Assembly (NCBI RefSeq): GCF_001672815.1
Contig: NZ_LZKK01000184.1
Location: 1-41,643 of the forward strand
Direction: 5' to 3'
Source: Mycobacterium sp. E796
GTDB taxonomy: Bacteria; Actinomycetota; Actinomycetes; Mycobacteriales; Mycobacteriaceae
Length of the DNA: 41,643 nt
Part shown: positions 1 through 10,224 of the stretch, piece after piece
Layout of the letters: each line of letters opens with the position of its first letter
Numbering within the stretch: position 1 is the stretch's first letter
Program-made: the position numbers and the translations under genes
Notes under the pieces: model-generated
Database searches by the model: none
What the model saw: only the letters and a program-made list of their open reading frames with translations
Told to the model about the DNA's origin: nothing

Positions 1-42
1 GCAGATGCAGGACTGGCAGGCCCCCGCCGCGGGTGTCGAATC

Positions 43-256
43 GCCGGGCGGGCGGCGCGCCCGTCATTTCGGCGCCGTGGGGGTACCACCCGCTTGCGGG
101 GGAAAGTTGCGCACGCCGTAGTCGCGATATTCCGCCGAGTGGCGCGACCGCGCCCGCCGGCTGGTCTCGCCATAGGGCGGTGCCTGCGGGTGCTCGAAGG
201 GGGAGCCATCCAGGGTTTCCTCGGCGCCGTAATGACGGGCGCGCCGCCCGCCCGGC
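43..256. repeat. 35-bp inverted repeat (43-77 and 222-256) flanking a 144-bp inverted segment
   Basis: The 35 bases at 43-77 match the reverse complement of 222-256 with one mismatch (T at 69 against A in the partner arm). The enclosed 78-221 has its coding character on the opposite strand to both flanks. This is the arrangement left by inversion at, or template switching between, two inverted arms. Confidence 0.8.
78..103 (-). repeat. Dispersed 26-bp hairpin-like repeat, copy 1
   Basis: Read on the minus strand this begins TCCCCCGCAAGCGGG and ends CCCCCA. It matches 34090-34115 at 24 of 26 positions. It lies directly against the inner edge of the left inverted-repeat arm. On the minus strand it reads PPQAGGTP in the apparent protein frame, so it may be a repeat that was inserted into the gene. 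Confidence 0.65.
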
Positions 257-473
257 GCCGCCACCACCACCGCAGATGGCCCCTCCGCCACACGCCGAGG
301 CCCCGCCGCGGCATCGCGGCACCGACCCTCTGGCGCGGGGCTCGGATGGTGCGGACGACAGCACGCCCAGCGGGGGCCAGTCCGTGGCCGAACTGCTGGC
401 GCGGCTGCAGGTCGAGCCCTCCGGCGGCGGTCGCCGCCGTCGCCGCGACGGCTGAGCTGGGAGCTTCCTCACA

Positions 474-502
474 TTGGGCCGCGACTGAGAATCGACTAAA
501 GT
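474..502 (+). promoter_or_regulatory. Candidate promoter of the DUF2520-panC-panD-coaX operon
   Basis: TTGGGC at 474-479 and TAAAGT at 497-502 are separated by 17 bp, the spacing expected for a SigA-type promoter. The -10 element fits TANNNT and the -35 element keeps only the TTG. It would give a leader of about 60 nt before the start chosen for the first gene. Confidence 0.4.
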
Positions 503-569
503 CTTAGTGACCGTCCGGTACCCGCGCATGGGACTGGAACGAACCAAGAAAGCTATGAGGTCGTCTGCA

Positions 570-1481
570 ATGGAGCAGTTCGACGGACTGCGCCCGGCCC
601 GGCTCAAGGTGGGCATCATCTCCGCCGGGCGCGTGGGCTCCGCGCTCGGTGTCGCGCTGGAGCGTGCCGACCACGTCGTTGTGGCGTGCAGCGCGGTCTC
701 GCACGCATCGCGCCAGCGGGCACAACACCGGTTGCCCGATACGCCGGTGGCATCGCCGCCGGACGTGGCCGCCAACGCCGAGCTGCTGCTGTTGGCGGTT
801 CCCGATAGTGAACTCGCCGGCCTGGTGTCCGGGCTGGCGGCGACCGCGGCCGTGCGCCCCGGCACGATCGTCGCGCACACCTCCGGCGCCAACGGAGTCG
901 GGATCCTGGCGCCGCTGAGCCACGACGGCTGCATCCCGTTGGCCATTCACCCCGCGATGACGTTCACCGGCTCCGACGAGGACATCAGCCGGCTGCCCGA
1001 CACCTGCTTCGGGATCACCGCGGCCGACGAGGTCGGGTACGCAATCGCGCAGTCGCTGGTGCTCGAGATGGGCGGGGAGCCGTTCTGCGTCCCCGAGCAA
1101 GCCAGGGTGCTCTATCACGCCGCGCTGGCGCACGCGGGCAACCACATCGTGACGGTGCTCGCCGACGCGATCGAGGCGTTGCGGGCCGCGCTGCGCGGCA
1201 GCGAACTGCTCGGCCAACAGAGCGTCGACGACCAGCCGGGTGGCCTCGCCGAACGCATCGTCGGACCGCTGGCCCGGGCGGCGCTGGAGAACACCCTGCG
1301 GCGCGGGCAGGGCGCCCTCACCGGGCCGGTCGCCCGCGGTGACGCCGCCGCCGTCGCCGAGCACCTGGCCGCGCTGGCCGACGTCGACCCGGACCTGGCC
1401 CAGGCGTACCGCGTCATTGCGCTGCGGACCGCCCAGCGCGCGCACGCACCCGCCGACGTCCTCGAGGTCCTGGCGCGATGA
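570..1481 (+). CDS. Rossmann-fold NAD(P)-binding protein with DUF2520 domain, first gene of the pantothenate operon
   Basis: The product is 303 aa, the length of M. tuberculosis Rv3603c. After a short lead ([13 protein letters not shown]) comes a dinucleotide-binding motif, [14 protein letters not shown], followed by an AVPD segment typical of 6-phosphogluconate-dehydrogenase-like Rossmann folds. The C-terminal half is helical and corresponds to DUF2520. The ATG at 570 is chosen because GAGG at 557-560 stands a good distance upstream and the length fits the family; in-frame starts also exist at 555 and 507. It overlaps panC by 4 bp (ATGA), so the two are probably translationally coupled. The function is unproven. 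The fold and the operon suggest an NADPH-dependent reductase in pantothenate synthesis, possibly a ketopantoate reductase substitute, but that is inference. Confidence 0.88.
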   Translation: MEQFDGLRPARLKVGIISAGRVGSALGVALERADHVVVACSAVSHASRQRAQHRLPDTPVASPPDVAANAELLLLAVPDSELAGLVSGLAATAAVRPGTIVAHTSGANGVGILAPLSHDGCIPLAIHPAMTFTGSDEDISRLPDTCFGITAADEVGYAIAQSLVLEMGGEPFCVPEQARVLYHAALAHAGNHIVTVLADAIEALRAALRGSELLGQQSVDDQPGGLAERIVGPLARAALENTLRRGQGALTGPVARGDAAAVAEHLAALADVDPDLAQAYRVIALRTAQRAHAPADVLEVLAR

Positions 1482-2407
1482 CGCCCACCTTCAAGCCCGG
1501 CGAACTCAATGTCTACTCGGCGCCGCGCGACGTTGCCGACGTCAGCCGAGCGCTGCGTCACACCGGCCGGCGCGTGATGCTGGTGCCCACCATGGGCGCC
1601 CTGCACGACGGCCACCTCGCCCTGGTGCGGGCCGCCAAGCGGGTCCCCGGCTCGGTGGTCGTGGTCTCGATCTTCGTCAACCCGCTGCAGTTCGGGGCCG
1701 GGGAAGACCTCGACGCCTACCCCCGGACCCTCGACGAGGACGTGGCGTTGCTGCGCGGCGAGGACGTCGAGATCGTGTTCGCGCCCACCGCGGCGGCGAT
1801 GTACCCCGACGGCCTGCGCACCACCGTGCACCCCGGCCCGCTGGCCGCCGAACTCGAGGGCGGCGCGCGGCCGACCCATTTCGCCGGCGTGCTGACCGTG
1901 GTGTGCAAGCTGCTGCAGATCGTGCACCCGGACCGGATTTTCTTCGGCGAGAAGGATTACCAGCAGCTGGTCCTGATCCGCCAGATGGTGACCGACCTCA
2001 ACATCGACGTGGCGGTGGTCGGCGTGCCCACGGTGCGCGAATACGACGGCCTGGCGATGTCGTCGCGCAACCGCTACCTGGACCCCGAGCAACGCGAGCT
2101 GGCCGGCACCCTTTCGGCGGCGCTGACGGCGGCGGCGCACGCCGCGCCCGCGGGTGCGCAGGCCGCGCTGGCCGCCGCTAACGCCGTGCTGGACGCCGTG
2201 CCGGCGATCAGCGTCGACTACCTGGAATTGCGCGACGCGAACCTGGGCCCGCTGCGGCCCGGCGCGCCCGGCCGGCTGCTGATCGCGGCCCGCCTGGGCA
2301 CCACCCGACTGCTGGACAACATCGCCATCGAAATAGGAGCAACACCGCCGGCACCCTCGGGGCCGGACGCTTATCGGGACACCCTCGAATCACATTGGAG
2401 GAATTGA
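1478..2407 (+). CDS. panC: Pantothenate synthetase
   Basis: PanC joins pantoate and beta-alanine, using ATP through a pantoyl-adenylate intermediate, in cytosolic vitamin B5 synthesis. The 309-aa product shows the nucleotidyltransferase signature [10 protein letters not shown] with the HxxH histidines at 43 and 46. It also has [15 protein letters not shown] and the KMSKS-like loop [16 protein letters not shown]. Length and motifs match the mycobacterial enzyme. The ATG start lies inside the end of the DUF2520 gene and the stop overlaps the panD start by one base (TGATG), so the operon is tightly coupled. Confidence 0.98.
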   Translation: MTPTFKPGELNVYSAPRDVADVSRALRHTGRRVMLVPTMGALHDGHLALVRAAKRVPGSVVVVSIFVNPLQFGAGEDLDAYPRTLDEDVALLRGEDVEIVFAPTAAAMYPDGLRTTVHPGPLAAELEGGARPTHFAGVLTVVCKLLQIVHPDRIFFGEKDYQQLVLIRQMVTDLNIDVAVVGVPTVREYDGLAMSSRNRYLDPEQRELAGTLSAALTAAAHAAPAGAQAALAAANAVLDAVPAISVDYLELRDANLGPLRPGAPGRLLIAARLGTTRLLDNIAIEIGATPPAPSGPDAYRDTLESHWRN

Positions 2408-2826
2408 TGTTACGGACCATGCTGAAGTCGAAGATTCACCGCGCCACGGTGACGCAGGCCGACCTGCACTACGTCGGCTCGGTGACCATCGACGCCGACC
2501 TGATGGACGCCGCGGACCTGCTCGAGGGCGAGCAGGTGACCATCGTGGACATCGACAACGGCGCCCGCCTGGTCACCTACGCGATCGCCGGCGAACGTGG
2601 CAGCGGCGTGATCGGAATCAACGGCGCCGCAGCGCATTTGGTGCACCCGGGCGACCTGGTGATCCTGATCGCCTACGGGACGATGGAAGACGCGGAGGCG
2701 CGCGCCTACCGGCCGCGGATCGTGTTCGTCGACGCCGACAACAAGCCGATCGACCTCGGCGACGACCCGGCCTTCGTGCCCGCTGATGCGGCGGAGCTGC
2801 TCGACCCCCGGATAGTCGCGAGTTAG
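2407..2826 (+). CDS. panD: Aspartate 1-decarboxylase proenzyme
   Basis: PanD makes beta-alanine from aspartate, the second substrate of PanC. It is made as a pro-protein that cuts itself at Gly-Ser to give a pyruvoyl cofactor; the site is seen here as HYVGSVTID, at Gly24-Ser25. The product is 139 aa and begins [16 protein letters not shown], as in M. tuberculosis. The ATG at 2407 is preferred over an in-frame ATG at 2395 because GGAGG at 2397-2401 is its ribosome site and the family N-terminus starts here. The C-terminal tail is variable in mycobacteria, and the segment kept here ([17 protein letters not shown]) is typical. Confidence 0.98.
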   Translation: MLRTMLKSKIHRATVTQADLHYVGSVTIDADLMDAADLLEGEQVTIVDIDNGARLVTYAIAGERGSGVIGINGAAAHLVHPGDLVILIAYGTMEDAEARAYRPRIVFVDADNKPIDLGDDPAFVPADAAELLDPRIVAS

Positions 2827-2828
2827 CC

Positions 2829-3644
2829 GTGCTGCTGGCCATCGACGTCCGCAACACGCACACCGTCGTCGGACTGCTGTCGGGATCCAAGGAACATGCA
2901 AAGGTCGTGCAGCAGTGGCGGATTCGGACCGAGTCCGAGGTCACCGCGGACGAGCTCGCGCTGACCATCGACGGCCTGATCGGTGACGATTCCGAGCGCC
3001 TCACCGGCGCCGCTGCGCTGTCGACCGTACCGTCGGTGCTGCACGAGGTGCGGGTCATGCTCGACCAGTATTGGCCGTCGGTGCCCAGCGTGCTCATCGA
3101 GCCGGGGGTGCGCACCGGGATCCCGCTGCTGGTCGACAATCCGAAAGAGGTGGGCGCGGACCGGATCGTCAACTGCCTGGCCGCATTTCACAAGTACCGC
3201 AAGGCGGCCATCGTCGTCGATTTCGGGTCGTCGATCTGTGTGGACGTGGTGTCGGCCAAGGGCGAGTTTCTCGGCGGCGCCATCGCCCCGGGGGTGCAGG
3301 TTTCGTCCGATGCCGCCGCCGCCCGCTCAGCGGCGCTGCGCCGCGTCGAGCTGACCCGGCCCCGATCGGTGGTGGGCAAGAATACCGTCGAATGCATGCA
3401 GGCCGGTGCCGTTTTCGGCTTCGCCGGTCTGGTCGACGGTTTGGTCCGGCGCATCCGCGAGGACGTGGACGGCTTCGCCGGCGATGACGTGGCCGTCGTG
3501 GCGACCGGCCACACCGCGCCGCTGCTGCTGCCCGAACTGCATACCGTGAACCACTACGACCAGCACCTGACGTTGCAGGGCCTGCAGCTGGTCTTCGAAC
3601 GCAACCGCGACGCCGAGCGCGGCCGGCTGAAGACGGCGCGCTAA
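2829..3644 (+). CDS. coaX: Type III pantothenate kinase homologue (CoaX)
   Basis: This ASKHA-fold protein belongs to the family that phosphorylates pantothenate in the first step of CoA synthesis. The 271-aa product has the [11 protein letters not shown] and [11 protein letters not shown] segments of the family and [11 protein letters not shown], and matches Rv3600c in length. It starts at GTG 2829, two bases after the panD stop. The usual N-terminal phosphate loop DxGNT reads D6-V-R-N-T10, with arginine in place of the glycine. I recall that the M. tuberculosis protein carries the same change and was reported inactive, with CoaA doing the reaction. The gene may therefore not encode a working kinase, although the rest of the fold is intact. 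Confidence 0.92.
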   Translation: MLLAIDVRNTHTVVGLLSGSKEHAKVVQQWRIRTESEVTADELALTIDGLIGDDSERLTGAAALSTVPSVLHEVRVMLDQYWPSVPSVLIEPGVRTGIPLLVDNPKEVGADRIVNCLAAFHKYRKAAIVVDFGSSICVDVVSAKGEFLGGAIAPGVQVSSDAAAARSAALRRVELTRPRSVVGKNTVECMQAGAVFGFAGLVDGLVRRIREDVDGFAGDDVAVVATGHTAPLLLPELHTVNHYDQHLTLQGLQLVFERNRDAERGRLKTAR

Positions 3645-3757
3645 GTCGCCTTCCCGGCGGTCAGTGTGAATCCACGGCGTTGGGTGTGAAACGTCGCAGC
3701 GATTGCGGCGAATTTCTCGCCCAGGTGCAACACGCAAAGCCCTGAATGCACACGCAG

Positions 3758-3787
3758 TGCCTGCTGATGCCTGCTGATGCCTTCTGA
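3758..3787 (+). repeat. Three tandem 10-bp repeats upstream of the lysS promoter
   Basis: TGCCTGCTGA occurs at 3758-3767 and 3768-3777, and TGCCTTCTGA follows at 3778-3787. The repeats end 19 bp before the lysS -10 element. The rest of the 3645-3820 gap shows no convincing gene. Confidence 0.85.
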
Positions 3788-3806
3788 GGCCCGCTGGAGC
3801 GTCCTT

Positions 3807-3821
3807 TAAGCTGGCACGTCG
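3807..3821 (+). promoter_or_regulatory. lysS -10 element and leaderless start
   Basis: TAAGCT at 3807-3812 fits the mycobacterial -10 pattern TANNNT. Eight bases later comes the GTG start at 3821, and there is no Shine-Dalgarno sequence, so the transcript is probably leaderless. The 18 bases 3807-3824 are identical to those at the cysS start. Confidence 0.7.
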
Positions 3822-5317
3822 TGAGTGACGCCGCCCCCGACCTTCCCGAGCAGTTCCGGATCCGCCGGGACAAGCGCGCTCGGCTGCTGGCCGAGGGATC
3901 CGACCCGTACCCCGTTGCGATCGAGCGCACCCACACCCTGGCCGAGGTCCGCGCCGCCCACCCCGACCTGCCCACCGACACCGCCACCGACGACATCGTC
4001 GGCGTCGCGGGCCGGGTCATCTTCGCGCGCAACTCGGGAAAACTGTGCTTTGCGACACTGCAGGACGGCGACGGCACCACGCTGCAGGTGATGGTCAGCC
4101 TCGACAAGATCGGCCGGGAGTCGCTCGACGCGTGGAAGGCCGACGTCGACCTCGGCGACATCGTCTACGTGCACGGCAACGTGATCAGCTCACGGCGCGG
4201 CGAATTGTCCGTGCTGGCCGACTCGTGGCGGATGGCGGCCAAGTCGCTGCGGCCGCTACCCGTCGCGCACAAGGAGATGAGCGAGGAGTCGCGAGTACGG
4301 CAGCGCTACGTCGACCTAATCGTCCGCCCCCAGGCCCGCACGGTGGCCCGGCAGCGAATCGCCGTGATCCGGGCGATCCGCAATGCGCTGGAACGGCGCG
4401 GCTTTCTCGAAGTCGAAACCCCTATCTTGCAGACGCTGGCCGGCGGCGCCGCTGCCCGGCCGTTCATCACGCATTCCAATGCGCTCGACATCGATCTCTA
4501 CCTGCGGATCGCGCCGGAACTGTTCCTCAAGCGCTGCATCGTCGGCGGTTTCGACAAGGTCTTTGAGCTAAATCGGGTGTTCCGAAACGAAGGGGCCGAT
4601 TCGACGCATTCTCCGGAATTTTCCATGCTGGAGACATACCAAACGTACGGAACCTACGACGATTCGGCGATCGTCACGCGTGAGCTTATTCAAGAGGTCG
4701 CCGACGAGGCGATCGGAACCCGACAACTGCCGTTCCCGGACGGCAGCGTGTACGACATCGACGGAGAATGGGCGACTATACAAATGTACCCGTCGCTGTC
4801 GGCGGCACTCGGTGAGGAGATCACGCCCGAGACGACGGTCGAGCGGCTGTGGGCGATCGCCGATCGGCTTGGTGTGGAGATCCCCGCCGACCGGGGCTAC
4901 GGGCACGGCAAACTCGTCGAGGAGCTGTGGGAGCACACGGTGGGCAATTCCCTGACCGCGCCCACCTTCGTCAAGGATTTCCCAGTGGAGACAACACCTT
5001 TGACGCGACAGCACCGCAGCATTCCGGGCGTGACCGAGAAGTGGGACCTCTATCTTCGCGGGATCGAACTGGCCACCGGGTATTCCGAGTTGAACGATCC
5101 CGTCGTGCAACGGGAGCGGTTCGCCGCGCAGGCGCGGGCCGCTGCCGCCGGCGACGACGAGGCGATGGCGCTGGACGAAGATTTTCTCGCCGCGCTCGAG
5201 TATGGGATGCCGCCGTGCACGGGAACTGGAATGGGTATCGATCGGTTGTTGATGTCTTTGACCGGCCTGTCAATTCGAGAGACAGTTTTGTTCCCGATTG
5301 TTCGACCGCACTCCTGA
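3821..5317 (+). CDS. lysS: Lysyl-tRNA synthetase, class II
   Basis: LysS charges tRNA-Lys with lysine. The 498-aa product has an N-terminal OB-fold anticodon-binding domain at about residues 55-150 ([20 protein letters not shown]). The class II core follows: motif 1 ([10 protein letters not shown]), motif 2 ([20 protein letters not shown]) and motif 3 ([22 protein letters not shown]). The length is close to that of the M. tuberculosis enzyme. The GTG start at 3821 is supported by the leaderless -10 just upstream. It lies downstream of coaX in the same direction but across a 176-bp gap with its own promoter, so it is probably transcribed on its own. Confidence 0.98.
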   Translation: MSDAAPDLPEQFRIRRDKRARLLAEGSDPYPVAIERTHTLAEVRAAHPDLPTDTATDDIVGVAGRVIFARNSGKLCFATLQDGDGTTLQVMVSLDKIGRESLDAWKADVDLGDIVYVHGNVISSRRGELSVLADSWRMAAKSLRPLPVAHKEMSEESRVRQRYVDLIVRPQARTVARQRIAVIRAIRNALERRGFLEVETPILQTLAGGAAARPFITHSNALDIDLYLRIAPELFLKRCIVGGFDKVFELNRVFRNEGADSTHSPEFSMLETYQTYGTYDDSAIVTRELIQEVADEAIGTRQLPFPDGSVYDIDGEWATIQMYPSLSAALGEEITPETTVERLWAIADRLGVEIPADRGYGHGKLVEELWEHTVGNSLTAPTFVKDFPVETTPLTRQHRSIPGVTEKWDLYLRGIELATGYSELNDPVVQRERFAAQARAAAAGDDEAMALDEDFLAALEYGMPPCTGTGMGIDRLLMSLTGLSIRETVLFPIVRPHS

Positions 5318-5387
5318 GTTACCCGTTGCGTCCGGATTGAGTATCCTGGGTTGTTATGGCAGATTGGTGACTTGGGGAGTGAATCCA

Positions 5388-5408
5388 AACTGCTCAGCAA
5401 CTGCTCAG
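5388..5408 (+). repeat. 10-bp direct repeat in the lsr2 leader
   Basis: AACTGCTCAG occurs at 5388-5397 and again at 5399-5408, one helical turn apart, between the lysS stop and the lsr2 start. It could be a regulator site or chance; no known motif is recognised. Confidence 0.7.
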
Positions 5409-5430
5409 GACGAAACGCGAGGGTAAGCTA

Positions 5431-5769
5431 ATGGCGAAAAAAGTGACCGTCACCTTGGTCGATGATTTCGACGGTGCGGGCGCGGCCGACGAAACGGTTG
5501 AATTCGGGCTTGACGGGGTGACCTACGAGATTGACCTTTCGTCCAAGAATGCTGCGAAACTGCGCAACGATTTGAAGCAATGGGTCGCGGCGGGCCGCCG
5601 CGTCGGCGGTCGCCGGCGTGGGCGTTCCGGCTCGGGCCGTGGCCGCGGCGCCATCGACCGCGAGCAAAGCGCCGCGATCCGCGAATGGGCCCGCCGCAAC
5701 GGGCACAACGTGTCGACGCGCGGCCGCATCCCCGCGGACGTCATCGACGCGTTCCACGCGGCGACCTAA
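5431..5769 (+). CDS. lsr2: Lsr2, nucleoid-associated xenogeneic silencer
   Basis: Lsr2 is the actinobacterial H-NS-like protein. It binds the minor groove of AT-rich DNA, bridges it and silences transferred genes. The 112-aa product starts [12 protein letters not shown], the N-terminal beta-strand oligomerisation domain. It has an Arg/Gly-rich linker at about residues 53-72 ([13 protein letters not shown]). It ends in the DNA-binding helix pair with the AT-hook-like [12 protein letters not shown]. The ATG at 5431 has GAGGG about ten bases upstream. A strong hairpin terminator follows, so the gene is probably monocistronic. Confidence 0.98.
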   Translation: MAKKVTVTLVDDFDGAGAADETVEFGLDGVTYEIDLSSKNAAKLRNDLKQWVAAGRRVGGRRRGRSGSGRGRGAIDREQSAAIREWARRNGHNVSTRGRIPADVIDAFHAAT

Positions 5770-5780
5770 GCGAAGCGCTT

Positions 5781-5821
5781 ACCGGCGCCCGGGTCCGCAA
5801 GGCCCGGGCGCCGGTTGTTTT
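5781..5821 (+). terminator. Intrinsic terminator after lsr2
   Basis: A perfect 13-bp stem (5781-5793 with 5803-5815) closes a 9-nt loop and is followed by TGTTTT. It lies 11 bp after the lsr2 stop. Confidence 0.85.
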
Positions 5822-5972
5822 CGATTTCGCTGGCGGCGGAACGCCCGCCGGCCCGCGCGGGAAACGCTTTGGTGCTTTTCCTCGTTTACCTGGTACGGCT
5901 GCGTGCCCACGGGGGTATGCGGTCGGGACGGCCAGCAACCGCAACGTTAGGAACCCCGGCGGGCCGACCATT

Positions 5973-6062
5973 ACAGTGGAGAGCAGGTACGCGGTTCCGG
6001 CCCCCAGGGGCCGGCAATTGGCCATCAAGAGGTCTGTACCGATGGTTAGGGAGAGCAGGTAA
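5973..6062 (+). promoter_or_regulatory. clpC1 leader: candidate -10, duplicated 12-mer and short upstream reading frame
   Basis: TACAGT at 5973-5978 is a candidate -10. GGAGAGCAGGTA occurs at 5979-5990 and again at 6050-6061, where it includes the clpC1 ribosome site. A six-codon frame at 6042-6062 (MVRESR, then TAA) has AAGAGG nine bases upstream. It stops six bases before the clpC1 start and uses AGG, a rare arginine codon here, twice. Whether it is translated is unknown. Confidence 0.35.
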
Positions 6063-6068
6063 GCACCG

Positions 6069-8603
<2,535 letters not shown>

Positions 8604-8612
8604 CCAGTACCG

Positions 8613-8656
8613 AAAACGGGCGGTTAGTCTCTGACGGGACTACCGCCCGTTTTTGT
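8613..8656 (+). terminator. Intrinsic terminator after clpC1
   Basis: AAAACGGGCGG at 8613-8623 pairs with CCGCCCGTTTT at 8643-8653. An inner TAGTC/GACTA extension carries one bulged T, and T-rich sequence follows. It lies 10 bp after the clpC1 stop. Confidence 0.88.
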
Positions 8657-8678
8657 TTGCTCAAGAGAAGGACGCGCC

Positions 8679-9059
8679 GTGCTGATCGTGACAACCAATG
8701 ACCTTCCGGGCTGGGAGATCCAGCGGGTGTGCGGCGAGGTGTTCGGACTGACCGTCCGCTCGCGAAATGCGTTCTCCCAGATGGGCGCCGGCTTCAAGGC
8801 GATGTTCGGTGGCGAGCTGCAGGGGATGACCAAGAACCTCTCAGACAGCCGCAACGAGGCGATGGGACGGCTGATCGCCGAGGCGCGCAACCGCGGCGGC
8901 AACGCTATCGTCGCGATGCGCTTCGACACCACCGAAATCGGCGACGTGTGGACCGAGATCTGCGCCTACGGCACGGCGGTCCAGGCGGTCCCGGTCACCG
9001 AGGGGGCCAAGTACACCGCCGGCCAGCTCGGCTACGGCGCCGCGGCTCCCCAGCATTGA
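8679..9059 (+). CDS. YbjQ/UPF0145-family protein
   Basis: The 126-aa product matches the YbjQ (UPF0145) family, small pentamer-forming proteins of unproven role sometimes labelled heavy-metal-binding. It starts MLIVTTNDLPGWEIQ, the strand that opens the fold. It contains the conserved segments LQGMTKNLSDSRNEAMGRL and GGNAIVAMRFDTT, and ends with a short Gly/Ala tail. The GTG at 8679 has AGAAGGA at a suitable distance. It lies between the clpC1 terminator and the cobalamin riboswitch and is probably transcribed alone. No membrane segment or signal peptide is seen. Confidence 0.85.
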   Translation: MLIVTTNDLPGWEIQRVCGEVFGLTVRSRNAFSQMGAGFKAMFGGELQGMTKNLSDSRNEAMGRLIAEARNRGGNAIVAMRFDTTEIGDVWTEICAYGTAVQAVPVTEGAKYTAGQLGYGAAAPQH

Positions 9060-9065
9060 CGCCCG

Positions 9066-9183
9066 GTCTACACTGACACCTGTCCTGACGGGACACGGAA
9101 TCTGGTGAAATTCCAGAACGGTCGCGCCACTGTCGAAAGTCAGACCCGTAGCCCGTCATCCGCAGCGGGGACGCGCAATCCCC
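9066..9183 (+). ncRNA. Cobalamin riboswitch
   Basis: The core TCTGGTGAAATTCCAGAACG at 9101-9120, followed by GTCGCGCCACTGT (B12 box GCCACTG, 9126-9132) and AGTCAGACCC, is the signature of the cobalamin riboswitch. It stands directly upstream of cbtB. A GGGGA/TCCCC hairpin at 9157-9173 abuts the cbtB ribosome site (GGAAGGAG, 9184-9191) and could be the switch that hides it. The outer limits of the element are approximate. Confidence 0.9.
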
Positions 9184-9196
9184 GGAAGGAGAACCC

Positions 9197-9412
9197 GTGG
9201 CAAATCTCGAGAAAGCCGGTGCCCGTACTCGGGCGATCGATCTGTCGGCGGCAAGTGCCGCGCTCTGGTTGGCGGCGACCGCCTTCCTGGCGCTCCTGGC
9301 GCTGTACTTCGTCGGGCTCGATCAGGGCGCGGTGTCGCTGTTCGGCAGCGACTCCCATGTGCACGAGTTCGTCCACGACGCGCGCCATCTGCTCGGCTTC
9401 CCCTGCCACTAA
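9197..9412 (+). CDS. cbtB: CbtB, small subunit of a predicted cobalt transporter
   Basis: The 71-aa product has one membrane segment at about residues 19-43 (ASAALWLAATAFLALLALYF). Its histidine-rich end, SHVHEFVHDARHLLGFPCH, is the metal-binding signature of CbtB. CbtAB are predicted cobalt importers found under B12 riboswitches. The GTG at 9197 has GGAAGGAG six bases upstream. The riboswitch ends just before it and cbtA begins 20 bp after its stop, so the two are co-transcribed and should be shut off when cobalamin is plentiful. Confidence 0.93.
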   Translation: MANLEKAGARTRAIDLSAASAALWLAATAFLALLALYFVGLDQGAVSLFGSDSHVHEFVHDARHLLGFPCH

Positions 9413-9432
9413 ACCGGGAAAGACCCGGCGGC

Positions 9433-10224
9433 GTGGAGAAGCGGCTGATTGGAGGCGGTCTCGTGGCGGGGGCCGTCGGCGCGGTGCTGGCCTTCCTGTT
9501 CGCCCGCGTGTGCGCCGAACCGGTCATCGCCCGCGCGATCGCTTTTGAGGACGGGCGAAGCGACGCCCTGGACGCTCATGGCGTGCACGAGCACGGCGCC
9601 GAGTTGTTCACCCGAGGTGTGCAGGCCAACGCCGGATTGGGTTTCGGCATATTGATTTTCGGCCTCGCGATGGGGGCGTTGTTCGCCGTGGCGTTTTGCG
9701 TCGTCTCCGTGCGCGCGAGAAACATTGGGCCGCGGCCGCTTTCGGCTCTCCTGGCGGCGGGCGCCTTTGGAGCGGTATACCTCGTGCCGTTCCTGAAGTA
9801 CCCCCCGAATCCGCCAGCGGTAGGTCAGGCGGACACGATCGGGGCCCGCACCGGCTGGTATCTGGTGATGGTGGCGGCCTCGGTGGCCCTGACGATCGTC
9901 GCGGTGTGGCTGGCCCGGCAGCTCGCCGCCCGGCTCGGCGCGTGGAACGCGGGCCTGGTCGCGGCGCTGGCCTATGTGCTGGCGATCGCGATGCTGGCGG
10001 CGCTGCTTCCTGTCGTCGACGAGACGCCGGCGCCGTTGCGCGACGCCTCGGGCGCGATCATCTATCCCGGCTTCCCGGCCGACGTGCTGTACGAATTCAG
10101 ACTGCTTTCGGTGGGGGCGCAGCTGGTGATGTGGGTTTCCATCGGCGTGGTCTTCGCGACGGTGGCGGGCCGGCTGCTGGGGGAGCGCGCGGGCAGCGGA
10201 CGGGAACCGAGCGTCGCGACATGA
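9433..10224 (+). CDS. cbtA: CbtA, membrane subunit of a predicted cobalt transporter
   Basis: This 263-aa integral membrane protein has several hydrophobic segments. It carries the CbtA signature VPFLKYPPNPPAVGQADTI in the middle and a His/Glu stretch (DAHGVHEHGAEL) that may line the metal path. It follows cbtB after 20 bp under the same riboswitch, and its stop overlaps the next gene by 4 bp (ATGA). The first residues after GTG 9433 (EKRLIGGGLVAGAVGAVLAF) form the first membrane helix, which supports this start, though its ribosome site is weak. Confidence 0.93.
   Translation: MEKRLIGGGLVAGAVGAVLAFLFARVCAEPVIARAIAFEDGRSDALDAHGVHEHGAELFTRGVQANAGLGFGILIFGLAMGALFAVAFCVVSVRARNIGPRPLSALLAAGAFGAVYLVPFLKYPPNPPAVGQADTIGARTGWYLVMVAASVALTIVAVWLARQLAARLGAWNAGLVAALAYVLAIAMLAALLPVVDETPAPLRDASGAIIYPGFPADVLYEFRLLSVGAQLVMWVSIGVVFATVAGRLLGERAGSGREPSVAT

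Larger units (their letters stand above)
1..455 (+). pseudogene. 3' end of a proline/arginine-rich mycobacterial protein gene, broken by a micro-inversion
   Basis: This is the tail of a gene that enters from the left edge, in the position of Rv3604c in M. tuberculosis. Bases 2-76 read as protein in one frame (MQDWQAPAAG..GGRRARHFGA), but that frame stops at TAG 118-120. From about 250 to 455 a different frame carries the typical low-complexity tail, PPPPPQMAPPP then SVAELLARLQ and a final GGGRRRRRDG. Between them (78-221) the protein-like reading is on the minus strand (..ETSRRARSRHSAEYRDYGV..), and 43-77 recurs inverted at 222-256. The simplest reading is a small inversion. Flipping 78-221 joins the first frame to the inverted one, but then meets TAA just after the repeat, so a further indel is needed. 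Assembly error is a real alternative. Frame 3 is also open throughout, so an annotation pipeline may call an intact CDS here. Confidence 0.55.

Noticed and set aside
94..507. Alternative plus-strand frame over the first gene
   Set aside because: It is tryptophan- and arginine-rich with no match to the proline-rich tail seen in the other frame.
3645..3757. Short peptide gene in the place of Rv3599c
   Set aside because: No frame with a ribosome site or convincing codon use was found in this stretch.
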